From an uncultured Actinomycetes bacterium (GTDB taxonomy: Bacteria; Actinomycetota; Acidimicrobiia; Acidimicrobiales; RAAP-2), in assembly GCA_903874965.1 (NCBI GenBank), contig CAIQUD010000132.1, positions 1-47,731 on the forward strand: a stretch of 47,731 bases of DNA. Reading direction: 5' to 3'. The notes beneath the pieces are model-generated. The model ran no database searches. It was given only the letters and a program-made list of their open reading frames with translations, and was not told the origin of the DNA. The stretch's first letter is position 1. Each line of letters opens with the position of its first letter. Of the stretch, positions 23,985 through 32,324 are shown piece by piece. The translations under genes and the position numbers were made by a program.

Positions 23985-25378
23985 CAAAGTGGCGCCACAT
24001 CAGTGAATGGATGCACTCGTTCCAAGAGCAGTGCGAGCTCCAGAACGAGCGAATCTTGAAGCCAGTTGCCAACAACTTGCAGACCAATTGGAATTCCCGA
24101 TGTCGACTTCCCGATTGGAACGGATGCTGCAGGGGAACGCGTCATGTTGAACGCGTAGGTGTACTGCACCCAATTAATGGTCTCAACTCCGTTCACAACA
24201 CCAATCCCACCGAGGTCATTGCGTGGGGCAACACCTGCAGTTGTCGGACAGAGGAGGAGGTCATAGCCCTCGAGCGCCGTGGTGAGCTGTCGAGTGAGGA
24301 AATGGCGAGTATCGATGGCTTCAATGAGGCCCCGCGCGCTGAGTGCTGCTCCGCCGGCAACGATCATCTGGAGAATGGGATCGACTTCCGCCAATGCCGG
24401 GCTGCCCTCAAATGGGGCAAAGGACCGGTCGAGGCAGGCGCCAACAATCGAGAGCCAGGGATTGATCGGGTCTTCATCAAAGACACGATCGATTGGCGTG
24501 ACCTCTACGCCTGCAGCCTCGAGTGAACGAAGGGCGGCTTCGCAGGCACTGAGGACTTCGCGATCGGTCTCTCCAAATCCAAGGTCGGGGGACCAAAGGA
24601 CCTTGAGTGGTCGTCCAATGCTTCCACCAAGTGGCGCCTCCAAGGCAGGGAGGCTGGAGCTGTCCGCAGGGTCTGGTCCAACGACGAGGTTGAGCGCCAT
24701 GACGACGTCACTGAACCTTCGAGCGAGCGGACCCTTTGCCGAGAGATCCAACCATCCAGGTGCTTCAGCGTCGGCCTGCGGCACCCGTCCATATGACGGC
24801 TTCATCCCCGCCAGCCCGCAGGCGGAAGCAGGAATTCGAATGGATCCGCCGCCATCAGATGCCGTTGCCATCGGGACCATTCCCGAGGCGATTGCCGCAG
24901 CGCTTCCTCCAGAGGATCCAGCCGGCGTGTGCTCGAGATTCCAAGGATTCTTGGTTAACCCAAAGAGGGCATTGTCGGTCTTGGCCGTCCATCCAAATTC
25001 AGGTGTGTTGGTCTTGCCAACGACAATGCATCCAGCAGCCTTGAGGCGGGCAACCAACGTCGAATCACCGGTGGCCGGTTGCGCCCCGCGGTAACACGCT
25101 GACCCGTAGGAGGTTGGCAGTCCCTCGGCATCTTCGAGATCCTTCACGCCAATCGGGATGCCTGCCAGAGGTGGCAGTGCCTCGCCACGTGCTCGACGCT
25201 CGTCAACGGCCCGAGCAGCAGCCAACGCACCCTCTTCATCGAGGGAGACAAAGGCATTTACCTGACCATTGGTCTCGGCGATCCGGGTGAAACTGCCCTC
25301 GATGACTTCCCGGGCGCTCTTTGCTCCCGAAGCGATTTCTGCGGCGAGGTCACTGACACGGTGTTCACGAAAGTCCAT
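23984..25378 (-). CDS. Amidase (amidase-signature family)
   Basis: 464 residues. The Ser-cisSer-Lys triad is visible: Lys in GIPIGVKDLEDAEG, cis-Ser in PAGSSGGSAAAIASG, and nucleophile Ser in SDGGGSIRIPAS. FAFEG-like and NMTRSPAASVPIG blocks towards the end are normal for the family. It hydrolyses a carboxylic amide to acid and ammonia; the acceptor is unknown. This is not GatA: no gatC or gatB is near. The start ATG 25378 has a weak GAG upstream; the previous gene ends 69 bases away. Coupled by TGATG to the P450 gene. Confidence 0.88.
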   Translation of the reverse strand: MDFREHRVSDLAAEIASGAKSAREVIEGSFTRIAETNGQVNAFVSLDEEGALAAARAVDERRARGEALPPLAGIPIGVKDLEDAEGLPTSYGSACYRGAQPATGDSTLVARLKAAGCIVVGKTNTPEFGWTAKTDNALFGLTKNPWNLEHTPAGSSGGSAAAIASGMVPMATASDGGGSIRIPASACGLAGMKPSYGRVPQADAEAPGWLDLSAKGPLARRFSDVVMALNLVVGPDPADSSSLPALEAPLGGSIGRPLKVLWSPDLGFGETDREVLSACEAALRSLEAAGVEVTPIDRVFDEDPINPWLSIVGACLDRSFAPFEGSPALAEVDPILQMIVAGGAALSARGLIEAIDTRHFLTRQLTTALEGYDLLLCPTTAGVAPRNDLGGIGVVNGVETINWVQYTYAFNMTRSPAASVPIGKSTSGIPIGLQVVGNWLQDSLVLELALLLERVHPFTDVAPL

Positions 25379-25447
25379 ATCTCAAGTCCTAGCACCTTCA
25401 CTCCGAGGACTCCAGAGTTCACGTGGATGAGGGTTGAAGCGTGCGAG

Positions 25448-26371
25448 TTAGCTTCGCCCAGTGAGCGCTGCGGCTTTGGCTGCTGCACCGACTTCACGGA
25501 GGAGAGTCACGGCATCGTCTAGGAACGCAGCGAGTTGAAAGAACCCGTGCATCTGTCCCTCGTAGACAGAGGTTGTGACCTCGACGCCGAGCGCGGCCAA
25601 CTTTGTGGCGTAGGCGAGGCCTTCATCGGCGAGAGGGTCATACGCAGCGATGGCGACGAACGCAGGTGGGGCACTTCGCAGTCGCTCTTCGTCGTAGTGA
25701 AGCGGACTCACCCGGGGATCGAGACGTTGCGCATCGGTGATGTAGTGATCGAAGAACCAGGCCATTTGCGCGGTGGTGAGTGCATAGTCAGTGCCCATGG
25801 TTTCGTGACTGTGATGGGACATCGTCGCATCGGTCACCGGGTAGATGAGCACTTGGAAGGCGATGCTCGGTCGTTCGACAGCGGCCACCGCTGCCAAGTT
25901 CCCGCCAGCTGAGTCTCCGGCAACAATGATTTTTCTCGGGTCAATGTCGAGGCCGGTCTCTTCGTTGATCAGCGCATCGATGACGTCCAACACCTCTTGG
26001 AGGCCGGTTGGAAAGGGTTGCTCAGGGGCCAAGGCATAGTCAACGAGGAGTACCGGCAGTGATGCGGCTGCGGCCAAATCTCTTGCTACTGGGATGTAGA
26101 GATCAGGGGTCCCAAGAACCCAGCCACCACCGTGGAGAAATACGATCATGCCGTTCGTTGCAAGGTCGTGTGGGGTGATGAGGACGCAGGGAACACCAGA
26201 CACCTCACGAGCCGCAATTTCAGCAACGTCAGCGCCAACATGAGGATTCATTGCTCTCGTTGCTTCATAGCCCGCACGTGCTTCAGCGACCGTCAATTCG
26301 TTGAGTGGCTTTGCCTCATTTGCTTGGATGAATTCCAAGATGATTTGAGCGACAGGATCAAGGGGCACCAT
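25448..26371 (-). CDS. Alpha/beta-hydrolase fold-3 esterase (HSL family), copy 1
   Basis: 307 residues, ATG 26371 with GAGAGGAG directly upstream. Hormone-sensitive-lipase signature: oxyanion HGGGWVLGT, then VDYALAPEQPFPT, nucleophile Ser in AGDSAGGNLAAV, Asp in YDPLADEG, His in QMHGFFQ. A cytosolic carboxylesterase for short or bulky acyl esters. It is closely similar to the gene at 29646-30584 along its whole length, so the two are duplicates. It lies seven bases after the SDR gene in the six-gene operon. Confidence 0.88.
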   Translation of the reverse strand: MVPLDPVAQIILEFIQANEAKPLNELTVAEARAGYEATRAMNPHVGADVAEIAAREVSGVPCVLITPHDLATNGMIVFLHGGGWVLGTPDLYIPVARDLAAAASLPVLLVDYALAPEQPFPTGLQEVLDVIDALINEETGLDIDPRKIIVAGDSAGGNLAAVAAVERPSIAFQVLIYPVTDATMSHHSHETMGTDYALTTAQMAWFFDHYITDAQRLDPRVSPLHYDEERLRSAPPAFVAIAAYDPLADEGLAYATKLAALGVEVTTSVYEGQMHGFFQLAAFLDDAVTLLREVGAAAKAAALTGRS

Positions 26372-26378
26372 TCTCCTC

Positions 26379-27386
26379 TCACGCCGATGGTGTGGAGCCG
26401 GGCTGGCTCAAGGCTTGGGCAATCTTGTCAGCACACCACGCCTCGAGAGCAATCGCAGCGGCATGGTCTTGTGTTTCGGTCAGTTTGGTGCGTCGCAACT
26501 TGTGCAGGGACCTTGGGGCTCGATCGAGCCAGAGTTGGCCCGGTCGACGTGTAGCTGGGTCAGTTGTTGCCAACCAGACCAACGTGTCAACACCTTGCTC
26601 AGGGCTTCGCAGTAGCGGTCCCATGAGCGTCGAGAAGATCGGCAGACTCTCGTCAACTCCTGGAGTATCAGCCCACCCTGGATGCACGAGCTGCGCAGTA
26701 ATCCCGCGGTCGCCAAAATCCTCGTTCCACTTGGCCGTCAGAAGCGTCTGGGCCCGCTTTGCTCGTGCGTAGGCAACCGTGCCTTTGTAGGTGGCCTGAG
26801 TCATTTGCAACGTGGCGAGATCAAAGCGCTCGCTGTAGAGGCCACCCGAGGTCATCGTGATGACTTGACCTTTGCCTGCGACAAGCTGCTCTGTGAGACC
26901 TCGCGTGAGCAGTTCGGGTGAGAGCACGTGCACGGCCAAGGTTTGTTCCAAGCCCTCACTTGTCTCAGTGAAGGCGGTCGCCAAGGCTCCCGCGTTGTGG
27001 ATGAGTACATCAATGATCGGCACGGCGCGTTGTAGTTCGCTCACGAGTTTGACGGTGTCGTTGAGGAGCGAGAGATCACAAACGTGTCCGGTCGCACTTC
27101 CACGGTGGGCTTTGGCCAAGGGCTTCAACCCATCGACCACACCACGCAATTTCGCTTCGTTTCGTCCAACCAAGTGCACCTCAGCGCCGAGACCAACGAG
27201 TAGCTCAGCCGCCTTCAGGCCAAGACCCGACGTCGCACCAGTGATGATGACGTGGAGCCCCGTGGCCCGCTCGAACTTCTGCCAGTGTGCGAGACGACGT
27301 CGAACCGTTGGCCCGATCTTGGTGAAACTCCCGATAACAGACGCCTCAAGGAGGCGATCGACGAGGTCGTTGCTACGGCTGCTCAT
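26379..27386 (-). CDS. Short-chain dehydrogenase/reductase
   Basis: 335 residues. After about 40 extra N-terminal residues comes a classical SDR core: nucleotide-binding TGATSGLG, HNAG in LIHNAGALAT, catalytic Ser in TMTSGGLYSERF, and Tyr/Lys in AYARAKRAQ. The order resembles retinol-dehydrogenase-like SDRs. It oxidises an alcohol or reduces a ketone with NAD(P). ATG 27386 overlaps the SRPBCC stop by four bases. In this operon it may follow a hydroxylation step; the substrate is unknown. Confidence 0.87.
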   Translation of the reverse strand: MSSRSNDLVDRLLEASVIGSFTKIGPTVRRRLAHWQKFERATGLHVIITGATSGLGLKAAELLVGLGAEVHLVGRNEAKLRGVVDGLKPLAKAHRGSATGHVCDLSLLNDTVKLVSELQRAVPIIDVLIHNAGALATAFTETSEGLEQTLAVHVLSPELLTRGLTEQLVAGKGQVITMTSGGLYSERFDLATLQMTQATYKGTVAYARAKRAQTLLTAKWNEDFGDRGITAQLVHPGWADTPGVDESLPIFSTLMGPLLRSPEQGVDTLVWLATTDPATRRPGQLWLDRAPRSLHKLRRTKLTETQDHAAAIALEAWCADKIAQALSQPGSTPSA

Positions 27387-27817
27387 TTCGAAAGGAAACT
27401 AAGGAGCCCGGGCTTCGCTCCCTTACCAAAGTACGAGAGAACGGCCTGGAGGAATGGTTCAACGAGGACTGCCAGGCCCTTGCCCGAAAGGGAAGCGTGG
27501 TAGCGCACGGTGGAGCCACCGTCATCGTTCGCCTTGACTTCAACCGTGTCTTCAGAAACAAGGAAGGACGACTCCGACCGGAGAACGAGTCGCTCAGGAG
27601 CTTCGAACTCAGTGATGCGGTAGGTGAGTACTTTCTCGGCGCCGAGGAAGCCAAGGGTGACCGAGAATCCCGAACCCACCTGCAGCGGGCCTTCTTCGGT
27701 CCGGGCGACGCCAATGATGGAAGGATCCCAACCCGTCGCGTTGGTCATGTCGGCCAGAAACCCGAAGACCTCACTCGGTGATTTCGACGTACCGGCGTTG
27801 ACCTCAAACGTCGCCAC
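27383..27817 (-). CDS. SRPBCC (START/polyketide cyclase-like) family protein
   Basis: 144 residues, a single helix-grip fold: FEVNAGTSKSPSEVFGFLAD at the start, GWDPSIIGVARTEEGP in the middle, and YHASLSGKGLAVLVEPFLQ near the end. The family binds hydrophobic ligands in a deep cavity; some members are cyclases or carriers. GTG at 27817 overlaps the TAG of the LLM gene by one base. Its place between an oxidase and a dehydrogenase suggests it holds the same lipid-like substrate. Confidence 0.82.
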   Translation of the reverse strand: MATFEVNAGTSKSPSEVFGFLADMTNATGWDPSIIGVARTEEGPLQVGSGFSVTLGFLGAEKVLTYRITEFEAPERLVLRSESSFLVSEDTVEVKANDDGGSTVRYHASLSGKGLAVLVEPFLQAVLSYFGKGAKPGLLSFLSK

Positions 27818-28785
27818 TATGGACGAGCGCTTGGAGCGAGAGCGGTCACTGCTTCGTTCAGGTCAATGCCGATCGGAAGCACGGCAATGTTTGGAATGTC
27901 GACCCCATTCGCAACATAAGCATCGATTTGGTCACGACAAGAGGCGTAACTCCCGTGAACAATCAACTCGTCAACAATGTTGTCGGGAATGACCTCAAGC
28001 GCCTTCTTTCGGTCGCCTTCCTTCCACGCATCCCACATTGGTTGCAGTGCGTCCCCCCGGCCAAGCCAACGGTGGAACTGGGCATACGCCTCTACGTTCA
28101 AGTAGGAGGTAATCATTCGGCGACCGACGTAGCGGGCGAGGTCGGCATCTTCGGTCGGCAGGACAAAGATCCGTGCAGTGAGAGGTGCCTCAGTCCCGAC
28201 GACCTCGACGACCTTCTGCACATCTGCAGAACTCAACCAGTTGAGGATTGCTCCGTCTCCTTCGTTGGTCGCCAACTTCAACATTCCTGGCCGCAAGGCC
28301 GCCAAGAACAAGTTCGGCTGCACGGCAACCGGGCGTGCGAGCTTGAACCCCTTCACCGTGAACGACGGAGACTCAAAGTCCACCTTTTCCCCGGACAATG
28401 CCAACCGCAAGAACGCGAGCGTGTCCTTGACTCGTTGGAACGGTGCGTCGAAGGGAATCCCGTTCCAACGTTCCACAATGACTTGAGACGAAGCACCAAG
28501 GCCAAACGTGAACCGACCTGGTGCGACCTCTGCCAACGCTGCAATGCTCTGCGCCAAGATTGCCGGCCCACGCGTGAATGCCGGGATAATTGCCACACCG
28601 AGATTCAGCTTGGGCTCCCATGCAGCGGCGAGTGCGAGGGGAGTGAAACCATCGACACCATCAACTTCTGCCGACCACACATCGGTGTAGCCAAGGTCCA
28701 CCAACTTGGTGAACCATTGGCGGTGGTCGGGAAGGGTGATTCCTTCAAAGGGAATCGTGATGCCGTAGCGAGCGTCTGCAGTCAT
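27817..28785 (-). CDS. LLM-class F420- or flavin-dependent oxidoreductase
   Basis: 322 residues from ATG 28785 (TADARYGITIPFEG); an earlier start would run into the hairpin upstream. Luciferase-like TIM barrel: VDLGYTDVWSAEVDGVDGF, LGVAIIPAFTRGP, GRFTFGLGASSQVIVERW. The LGASS form and the GVAI start are common in F420-dependent actinobacterial members, but the cofactor is not certain. AGGA lies about ten bases before the start. It is the first gene of the six-gene operon running to 22800. Confidence 0.82.
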   Translation of the reverse strand: MTADARYGITIPFEGITLPDHRQWFTKLVDLGYTDVWSAEVDGVDGFTPLALAAAWEPKLNLGVAIIPAFTRGPAILAQSIAALAEVAPGRFTFGLGASSQVIVERWNGIPFDAPFQRVKDTLAFLRLALSGEKVDFESPSFTVKGFKLARPVAVQPNLFLAALRPGMLKLATNEGDGAILNWLSSADVQKVVEVVGTEAPLTARIFVLPTEDADLARYVGRRMITSYLNVEAYAQFHRWLGRGDALQPMWDAWKEGDRKKALEVIPDNIVDELIVHGSYASCRDQIDAYVANGVDIPNIAVLPIGIDLNEAVTALAPSARP

Positions 28786-28802
28786 GGGTTCATCCTGCCA
28801 CT

Positions 28803-28844
28803 GAGGATCACTGGAGGCGAAAACCATCACCTCCAGTGATCCTC
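28803..28844 (-). terminator. 15-bp perfect hairpin after the aquaporin gene
   Basis: Positions 28803-28817 (GAGGATCACTGGAGG) and 28830-28844 are perfectly complementary, with a 12-base loop. It lies between the aquaporin stop and the LLM start, so it probably ends or insulates the aquaporin transcript. There is no T-tract, so Rho-independent termination would be atypical. Confidence 0.55.
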
Positions 28845-28861
28845 GCTAGACCACGGACTCC

Positions 28862-29593
28862 CTAGTCGGCGTTCTTGAGTCCAAGCCCATTGTGAACGAG
28901 TGCGGCAAGCACACCTCCGACCAGCGGAGCAACGAGAAACACCCAGACCTGCTTGAGAGCGTCTCCACCAACAAACAGCGCAGGTCCAAACGAACGTGCA
29001 GGGTTGACAGACGTTCCATCAATGGAGATTCCAAAGAGGTGGATCATGGTCAGGGTGAGTCCAATCACGAGACCGGTCATGAGTCCTGCGCTCACCTTGC
29101 CAGTCGCCGCCAAGATCACGAAGACGAACATGGCAGTCATGAGGACTTCTGCCAAGAATGCGCCGGCCGCAGAAATGTGGATCATGGATGCCGACCCGTA
29201 GCCGTCAGCTCCAAGTCCGGTTGACGTCCTGAAGTAGCCAGGAGCCTGCTTAAAGGTGAACCAGAGAAGTCCGGCGCCAACAATGCCGCCCACGAATTGT
29301 GCAATCCAGTAGCCAATGGCTTCTTGGAGAGAAATGCGCTTAGCGACCAGTGCACCAATGGTCACTGCCGGGTTCACGTGGCAGCCCGAGATTGACCCGA
29401 TTGCGTAAATGAGGCCCATTAACACAAGGCCGAATGCCAGCGAAGTGGCGACAATCCCCGCCGACGTCGACAGACCAGTCCCAATGAACGGGTCAGCACC
29501 TCTGAACTTGCCGAACGAGAGTGTCGCCACCCCGCAAGCGAAGTAGACGAGTACAGCCGTCCCAAACAATTCAGCCGTGATCTTTTTCCGCAT
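28862..29593 (-). CDS. Aquaporin (MIP family)
   Basis: 243 residues with six membrane helices and two half-helices. Both NPA boxes are present: GCHVNPAVTIGAL and TSVNPARSFGPALF; the Arg after the second is the pore-filter Arg. The start is ATG 29593 (MRKKITAELFG) because GGAGG lies five bases upstream; the ATG at 29605 has no ribosome-binding site. The NPARSFGPA form favours a water channel of the AqpZ type over a glycerol facilitator. A perfect palindrome lies just upstream. Confidence 0.87.
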   Translation of the reverse strand: MRKKITAELFGTAVLVYFACGVATLSFGKFRGADPFIGTGLSTSAGIVATSLAFGLVLMGLIYAIGSISGCHVNPAVTIGALVAKRISLQEAIGYWIAQFVGGIVGAGLLWFTFKQAPGYFRTSTGLGADGYGSASMIHISAAGAFLAEVLMTAMFVFVILAATGKVSAGLMTGLVIGLTLTMIHLFGISIDGTSVNPARSFGPALFVGGDALKQVWVFLVAPLVGGVLAALVHNGLGLKNAD

Positions 29594-29609
29594 TTCCGCC
29601 TCCATGAGT

Positions 29610-29623
29610 TGACCAATTGGTCA
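29610..29623. promoter_or_regulatory. Perfect palindrome TGACCAATTGGTCA upstream of the aquaporin gene
   Basis: A 14-bp palindrome lies 17 bases upstream of the aquaporin ATG. TAACCT on the minus strand (29643-29648) is a plausible -10 that would place the start of transcription just before it, so a dimeric repressor bound here would block the promoter. The regulator is unknown. Confidence 0.5.
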
Positions 29624-29645
29624 TCGCGTGATTCCGGAAACGAGG

Positions 29646-30584
29646 TTAGGGAAGTGCCTCATTCGAGTGGTGGATGCCTTCGATCGCCATACGTGCCGAG
29701 TGGCCAACAAGGCGCATTAACGAGCGAGCATCTTCTACCAATCCACCCAGTTGGAAGAAGCCGTGCATTTGCGATTCGTACACGGCGAGCTCTACGTCAA
29801 CACCGGCCTCGATCAGGCGACGAGCGTAGGCGAGTCCCTCATCAGCCAGCGGATCGTAACCAGCAATGGCGATGAGCGCGGGAGGTGCCGTGGATAGCAG
29901 TTCTTCGTCGTAGCGAAGCGGGCTGACCCGAGGATCCAGGCGTTGTTCTTCAGTTGTGTAGTGGTCAAAGAACCACGCCATGGTGTTTGAGGTCAGGAAG
30001 TAGCCCTCCGAGCACGTTCGGTAACTCTCTGTTGCCATCTGCCCATCGGTCACGGGATAGATCAGGGCTTGAAAGCAAAGATTTGGTCGTTCAACGGCAA
30101 CGACGGCTGCCAAGTTGCCTCCGGCTGAATCTCCAGCAACGATCAGCTTCTTGGGATCAACATCGAGGCCTGCTTCGCCATTGAGCAGCGCATCGACGAC
30201 CGTGAGGGCATCGAAGAAGGGTGTTGGGAAGGGATGCTCTGGAGCAAGTCGATAGTCAACGAGGAGAACCGGCAATGAACTTGCGGTTGCGAGGTCTTTG
30301 CAGGTTGGGGTGAAACTCTCGAGCGTTCCGAGAACCCAACCGCCTCCGTGGAAGTAGACAATGAGGCCATTGGCGACGACTTCAATTGGTGTAATGAGTG
30401 CACAAGGCACGTCGGCGATTTGGACCTCTTGAATGCTGGCGACGTCAGCACCTTTATGACCATCGAGTGCCCTGAAGGACTCGAAGGCAGCACGGGCTTG
30501 CTCTGGGGTCAATTGATGGAAGGGAGGGGCGTTCGACGCTCCAATTCGGTCCATGATGGCTCTCGCTACCGGATCGAGTGGCAT
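29646..30584 (-). CDS. Alpha/beta-hydrolase fold-3 esterase (HSL family), copy 2
   Basis: 312 residues from ATG 30584 with AAGGGAG five bases upstream. Same plan as the gene at 25448: HGGGWVLGTLE, VDYRLAPEHPFPT, AGDSAGGNLAAVVA (nucleophile), YDPLADEGLAYA, QMHGFFQLGGL. The two also share their N-termini (MxPLDPVA) and long central runs, so they are paralogues from a duplication. A cytosolic carboxylesterase; the substrate is unknown. It stands on its own, 120 bases downstream of a GNAT gene. Confidence 0.88.
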   Translation of the reverse strand: MPLDPVARAIMDRIGASNAPPFHQLTPEQARAAFESFRALDGHKGADVASIQEVQIADVPCALITPIEVVANGLIVYFHGGGWVLGTLESFTPTCKDLATASSLPVLLVDYRLAPEHPFPTPFFDALTVVDALLNGEAGLDVDPKKLIVAGDSAGGNLAAVVAVERPNLCFQALIYPVTDGQMATESYRTCSEGYFLTSNTMAWFFDHYTTEEQRLDPRVSPLRYDEELLSTAPPALIAIAGYDPLADEGLAYARRLIEAGVDVELAVYESQMHGFFQLGGLVEDARSLMRLVGHSARMAIEGIHHSNEALP

Positions 30585-30704
30585 AACGACTCCCTTCAAC
30601 TGCGACGTTAACTAGGTCACGCGCTGCGAGCCGGGTGCAACTTTGCAGTTGTGGCTCTTATTCGCTTTCGACCAATTCTTGACGCAGTTGTCATTCTGCG
30701 GGAA

Positions 30705-31190
30705 CTAATGACGAATCATCGTGCAACTTGAACCAGATTCGGCAAGAGGCACAAATCCGAGCGATTCATAGAGTCCCACTGCTCGCTGATTATCAGTATC
30801 AACGCTGAGACTCATCGTTGGGTGGCGATCGAGCAGATCGAGGAGGAGTTGGCGACCAATGCCTCTTCCCCTCATTGAGGCATCAACAGCCATGCCAAGT
30901 TCGGGGATGGACGCATCAACAAACCCGTACCCAGGATCTGATGGGCTCATACGTCGACACCAAGCCGCTCCGATCTGAACACCTTCGCCGGTAACTGCAA
31001 CCTGAGCGTCGTCACCGCTTCGAGTACCAAAGTCCTCTAGGTAGTGCCTAATTTTGGGTTGGTCCAAGATTGTTCGATCAGGCCGTGCGGAGCCTTCAGG
31101 GACGTGAATTGAGCAGTACAGCATTTCCCAAAGAAAGTTCATGTCTGGGGGCAACCACGGACGAAAAGTGATGATCAATTCGTTTTCCAC
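30705..31190 (-). CDS. GNAT-family N-acetyltransferase
   Basis: 161 residues. The acetyl-CoA pyrophosphate loop is clear in MRGRGIGRQLLLDLL, followed by SVDTDNQRAVGLYESLGFVP, the classic last strand and helix of GNAT proteins. The N-terminus ELIITFRPWLPPDMNFLWEM is the usual first strand and helix. The acceptor is unknown. GTG 31190 has no Shine-Dalgarno but TACCGT six bases upstream, so the message is probably leaderless. Confidence 0.85.
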   Translation of the reverse strand: MENELIITFRPWLPPDMNFLWEMLYCSIHVPEGSARPDRTILDQPKIRHYLEDFGTRSGDDAQVAVTGEGVQIGAAWCRRMSPSDPGYGFVDASIPELGMAVDASMRGRGIGRQLLLDLLDRHPTMSLSVDTDNQRAVGLYESLGFVPLAESGSSCTMIRH

Positions 31191-31196
31191 GGATGC

Positions 31197-31202
31197 ACGG
31201 TA
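31197..31202 (-). promoter_or_regulatory. -10 hexamer TACCGT, leaderless start of the GNAT gene
   Basis: TACCGT, then GCATCC, then GTG 31190. The identical hexamer precedes the next two upstream genes on this strand. Confidence 0.5.
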
Positions 31203-31252
31203 TCCCTAAGGCAATCCTGATCACTTGATTGATGGGCAAATGTGAACACCCA

Positions 31253-32275
31253 CTACCAAGGGATCGAAACATTCCTGCCACTTCGCACGTAGATCGCAAA
31301 GAAGTCCCGCAGTGAGTAGGTGAGATGCCGGTTCGCCCATTGATTCGGATTTGGAACCACCATGGTGGGGATTCGACCGCCTTGAGCTCGATAACTCACG
31401 AAGATCGGCCAGTCGGCGTTGATGTCTAATTCCATGGTTCTCAGACACCCAATGTGCGCCATGGCGACGGCAAGTCCCGCAGCGGTGAGATCTTGGCCAG
31501 CTCCATAGCGAAGGTTCCCGGCCTCATCAACGCAGAGCGCAGAACGCCAGACTGCCGGAACCCCATGGACTGTCCCTCCCCAATATCCCCAGCCATTCAT
31601 ATCGAGCGCGCGAGAAGTTGGTCTGCCGCCGGCGGTGAGGAGAGTCAGGTTTTGTCTTGCGGTCACAATGTCCGCCCCCGGATGTGGCCCTCCTGTCCAA
31701 GGAATGATGTCGACGGTCCTGTCGGCTCGTTCTATGAACGTGGCAAGACCTCGGACCATGGGTTCGTAGAGCGTTCTATTGGTGTAGAAGCCGGCTGCAC
31801 CATCCTTTTCATAAAACGCTGCATTGAAGGTCGCGAGTAGTCTCGACCTACCGATGAGCGGAACCATTTCTGGGCCTCGACTGAACGCCGAAGGACCTGG
31901 ACCTTTGGTCCCAAGGTACAGGCCAACGTCAATGGACGAGGCTCGCATCCAGACCGCGTGAAACGTCTTGTTTGGGGAAATCCGGTAGCTCGAAGAAAGC
32001 ACCATTGGGGGGCCATTTGTCCAACTGATCTGGCTTGCCCATCGTCCTTCAGATGCAGGAGATCCGGCGAGCACTGGGCGGATTCGCAACGGCATTGCTG
32101 GAGGCAGGGTGGTGGTTGTTGTTGGAGACACCAAGGTTGTCGTTGTCGTTGACCCCACCGTGGTGTCAGTTGCCGCCGCTCGGTCAAGTGCCGCGAGAGA
32201 GATCGAGATCAGCGCAGCGAGTGGCACCACTCCAGCACGCCAGGACTTGCTCCTCAGTTGGCGACGCCCCGTCAT
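31253..32275 (-). CDS. Secreted phosphodiester glycosidase-like protein with Thr-rich linker
   Basis: 340 residues from ATG 32275. A Sec signal or anchor is visible (basic TGRRQLRSKSWR, then AGVVPLAALISISLAALDRA and an AAA-type end), then a linker with runs of five threonines broken by LVSP and LPP, and a folded domain from about residue 70. ATFNAAFYEKDGAAGFYTN, SRALDMNGWGYW and MELDINADWPIFVSY resemble the NAGPA/DUF2233 phosphodiester glycosidase fold. The enzymatic role is an inference. The long open frame upstream of 32275 overlaps the next gene and is not used: TACCGT sits seven bases before this ATG. Confidence 0.68.
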   Translation of the reverse strand: MTGRRQLRSKSWRAGVVPLAALISISLAALDRAAATDTTVGSTTTTTLVSPTTTTTLPPAMPLRIRPVLAGSPASEGRWASQISWTNGPPMVLSSSYRISPNKTFHAVWMRASSIDVGLYLGTKGPGPSAFSRGPEMVPLIGRSRLLATFNAAFYEKDGAAGFYTNRTLYEPMVRGLATFIERADRTVDIIPWTGGPHPGADIVTARQNLTLLTAGGRPTSRALDMNGWGYWGGTVHGVPAVWRSALCVDEAGNLRYGAGQDLTAAGLAVAMAHIGCLRTMELDINADWPIFVSYRAQGGRIPTMVVPNPNQWANRHLTYSLRDFFAIYVRSGRNVSIPW

Positions 32276-32282
32276 GCTGAGA

Positions 32283-32288
32283 ACGGTA
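32283..32288 (-). promoter_or_regulatory. -10 hexamer TACCGT, leaderless start of the secreted glycosidase-like gene
   Basis: TACCGT, then seven bases (TCTCAGC), then ATG 32275. No Shine-Dalgarno. Confidence 0.5.
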
Positions 32289-32324
32289 GGCGATCTTTCA
32301 CTTCGTGAAGAACGACCAATGCTC

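Noticed and set aside
23984-25378. GatA subunit of an amidotransferase
   Set aside because: No gatB or gatC nearby and it lies in a P450/SDR operon; a stand-alone amidase fits better.
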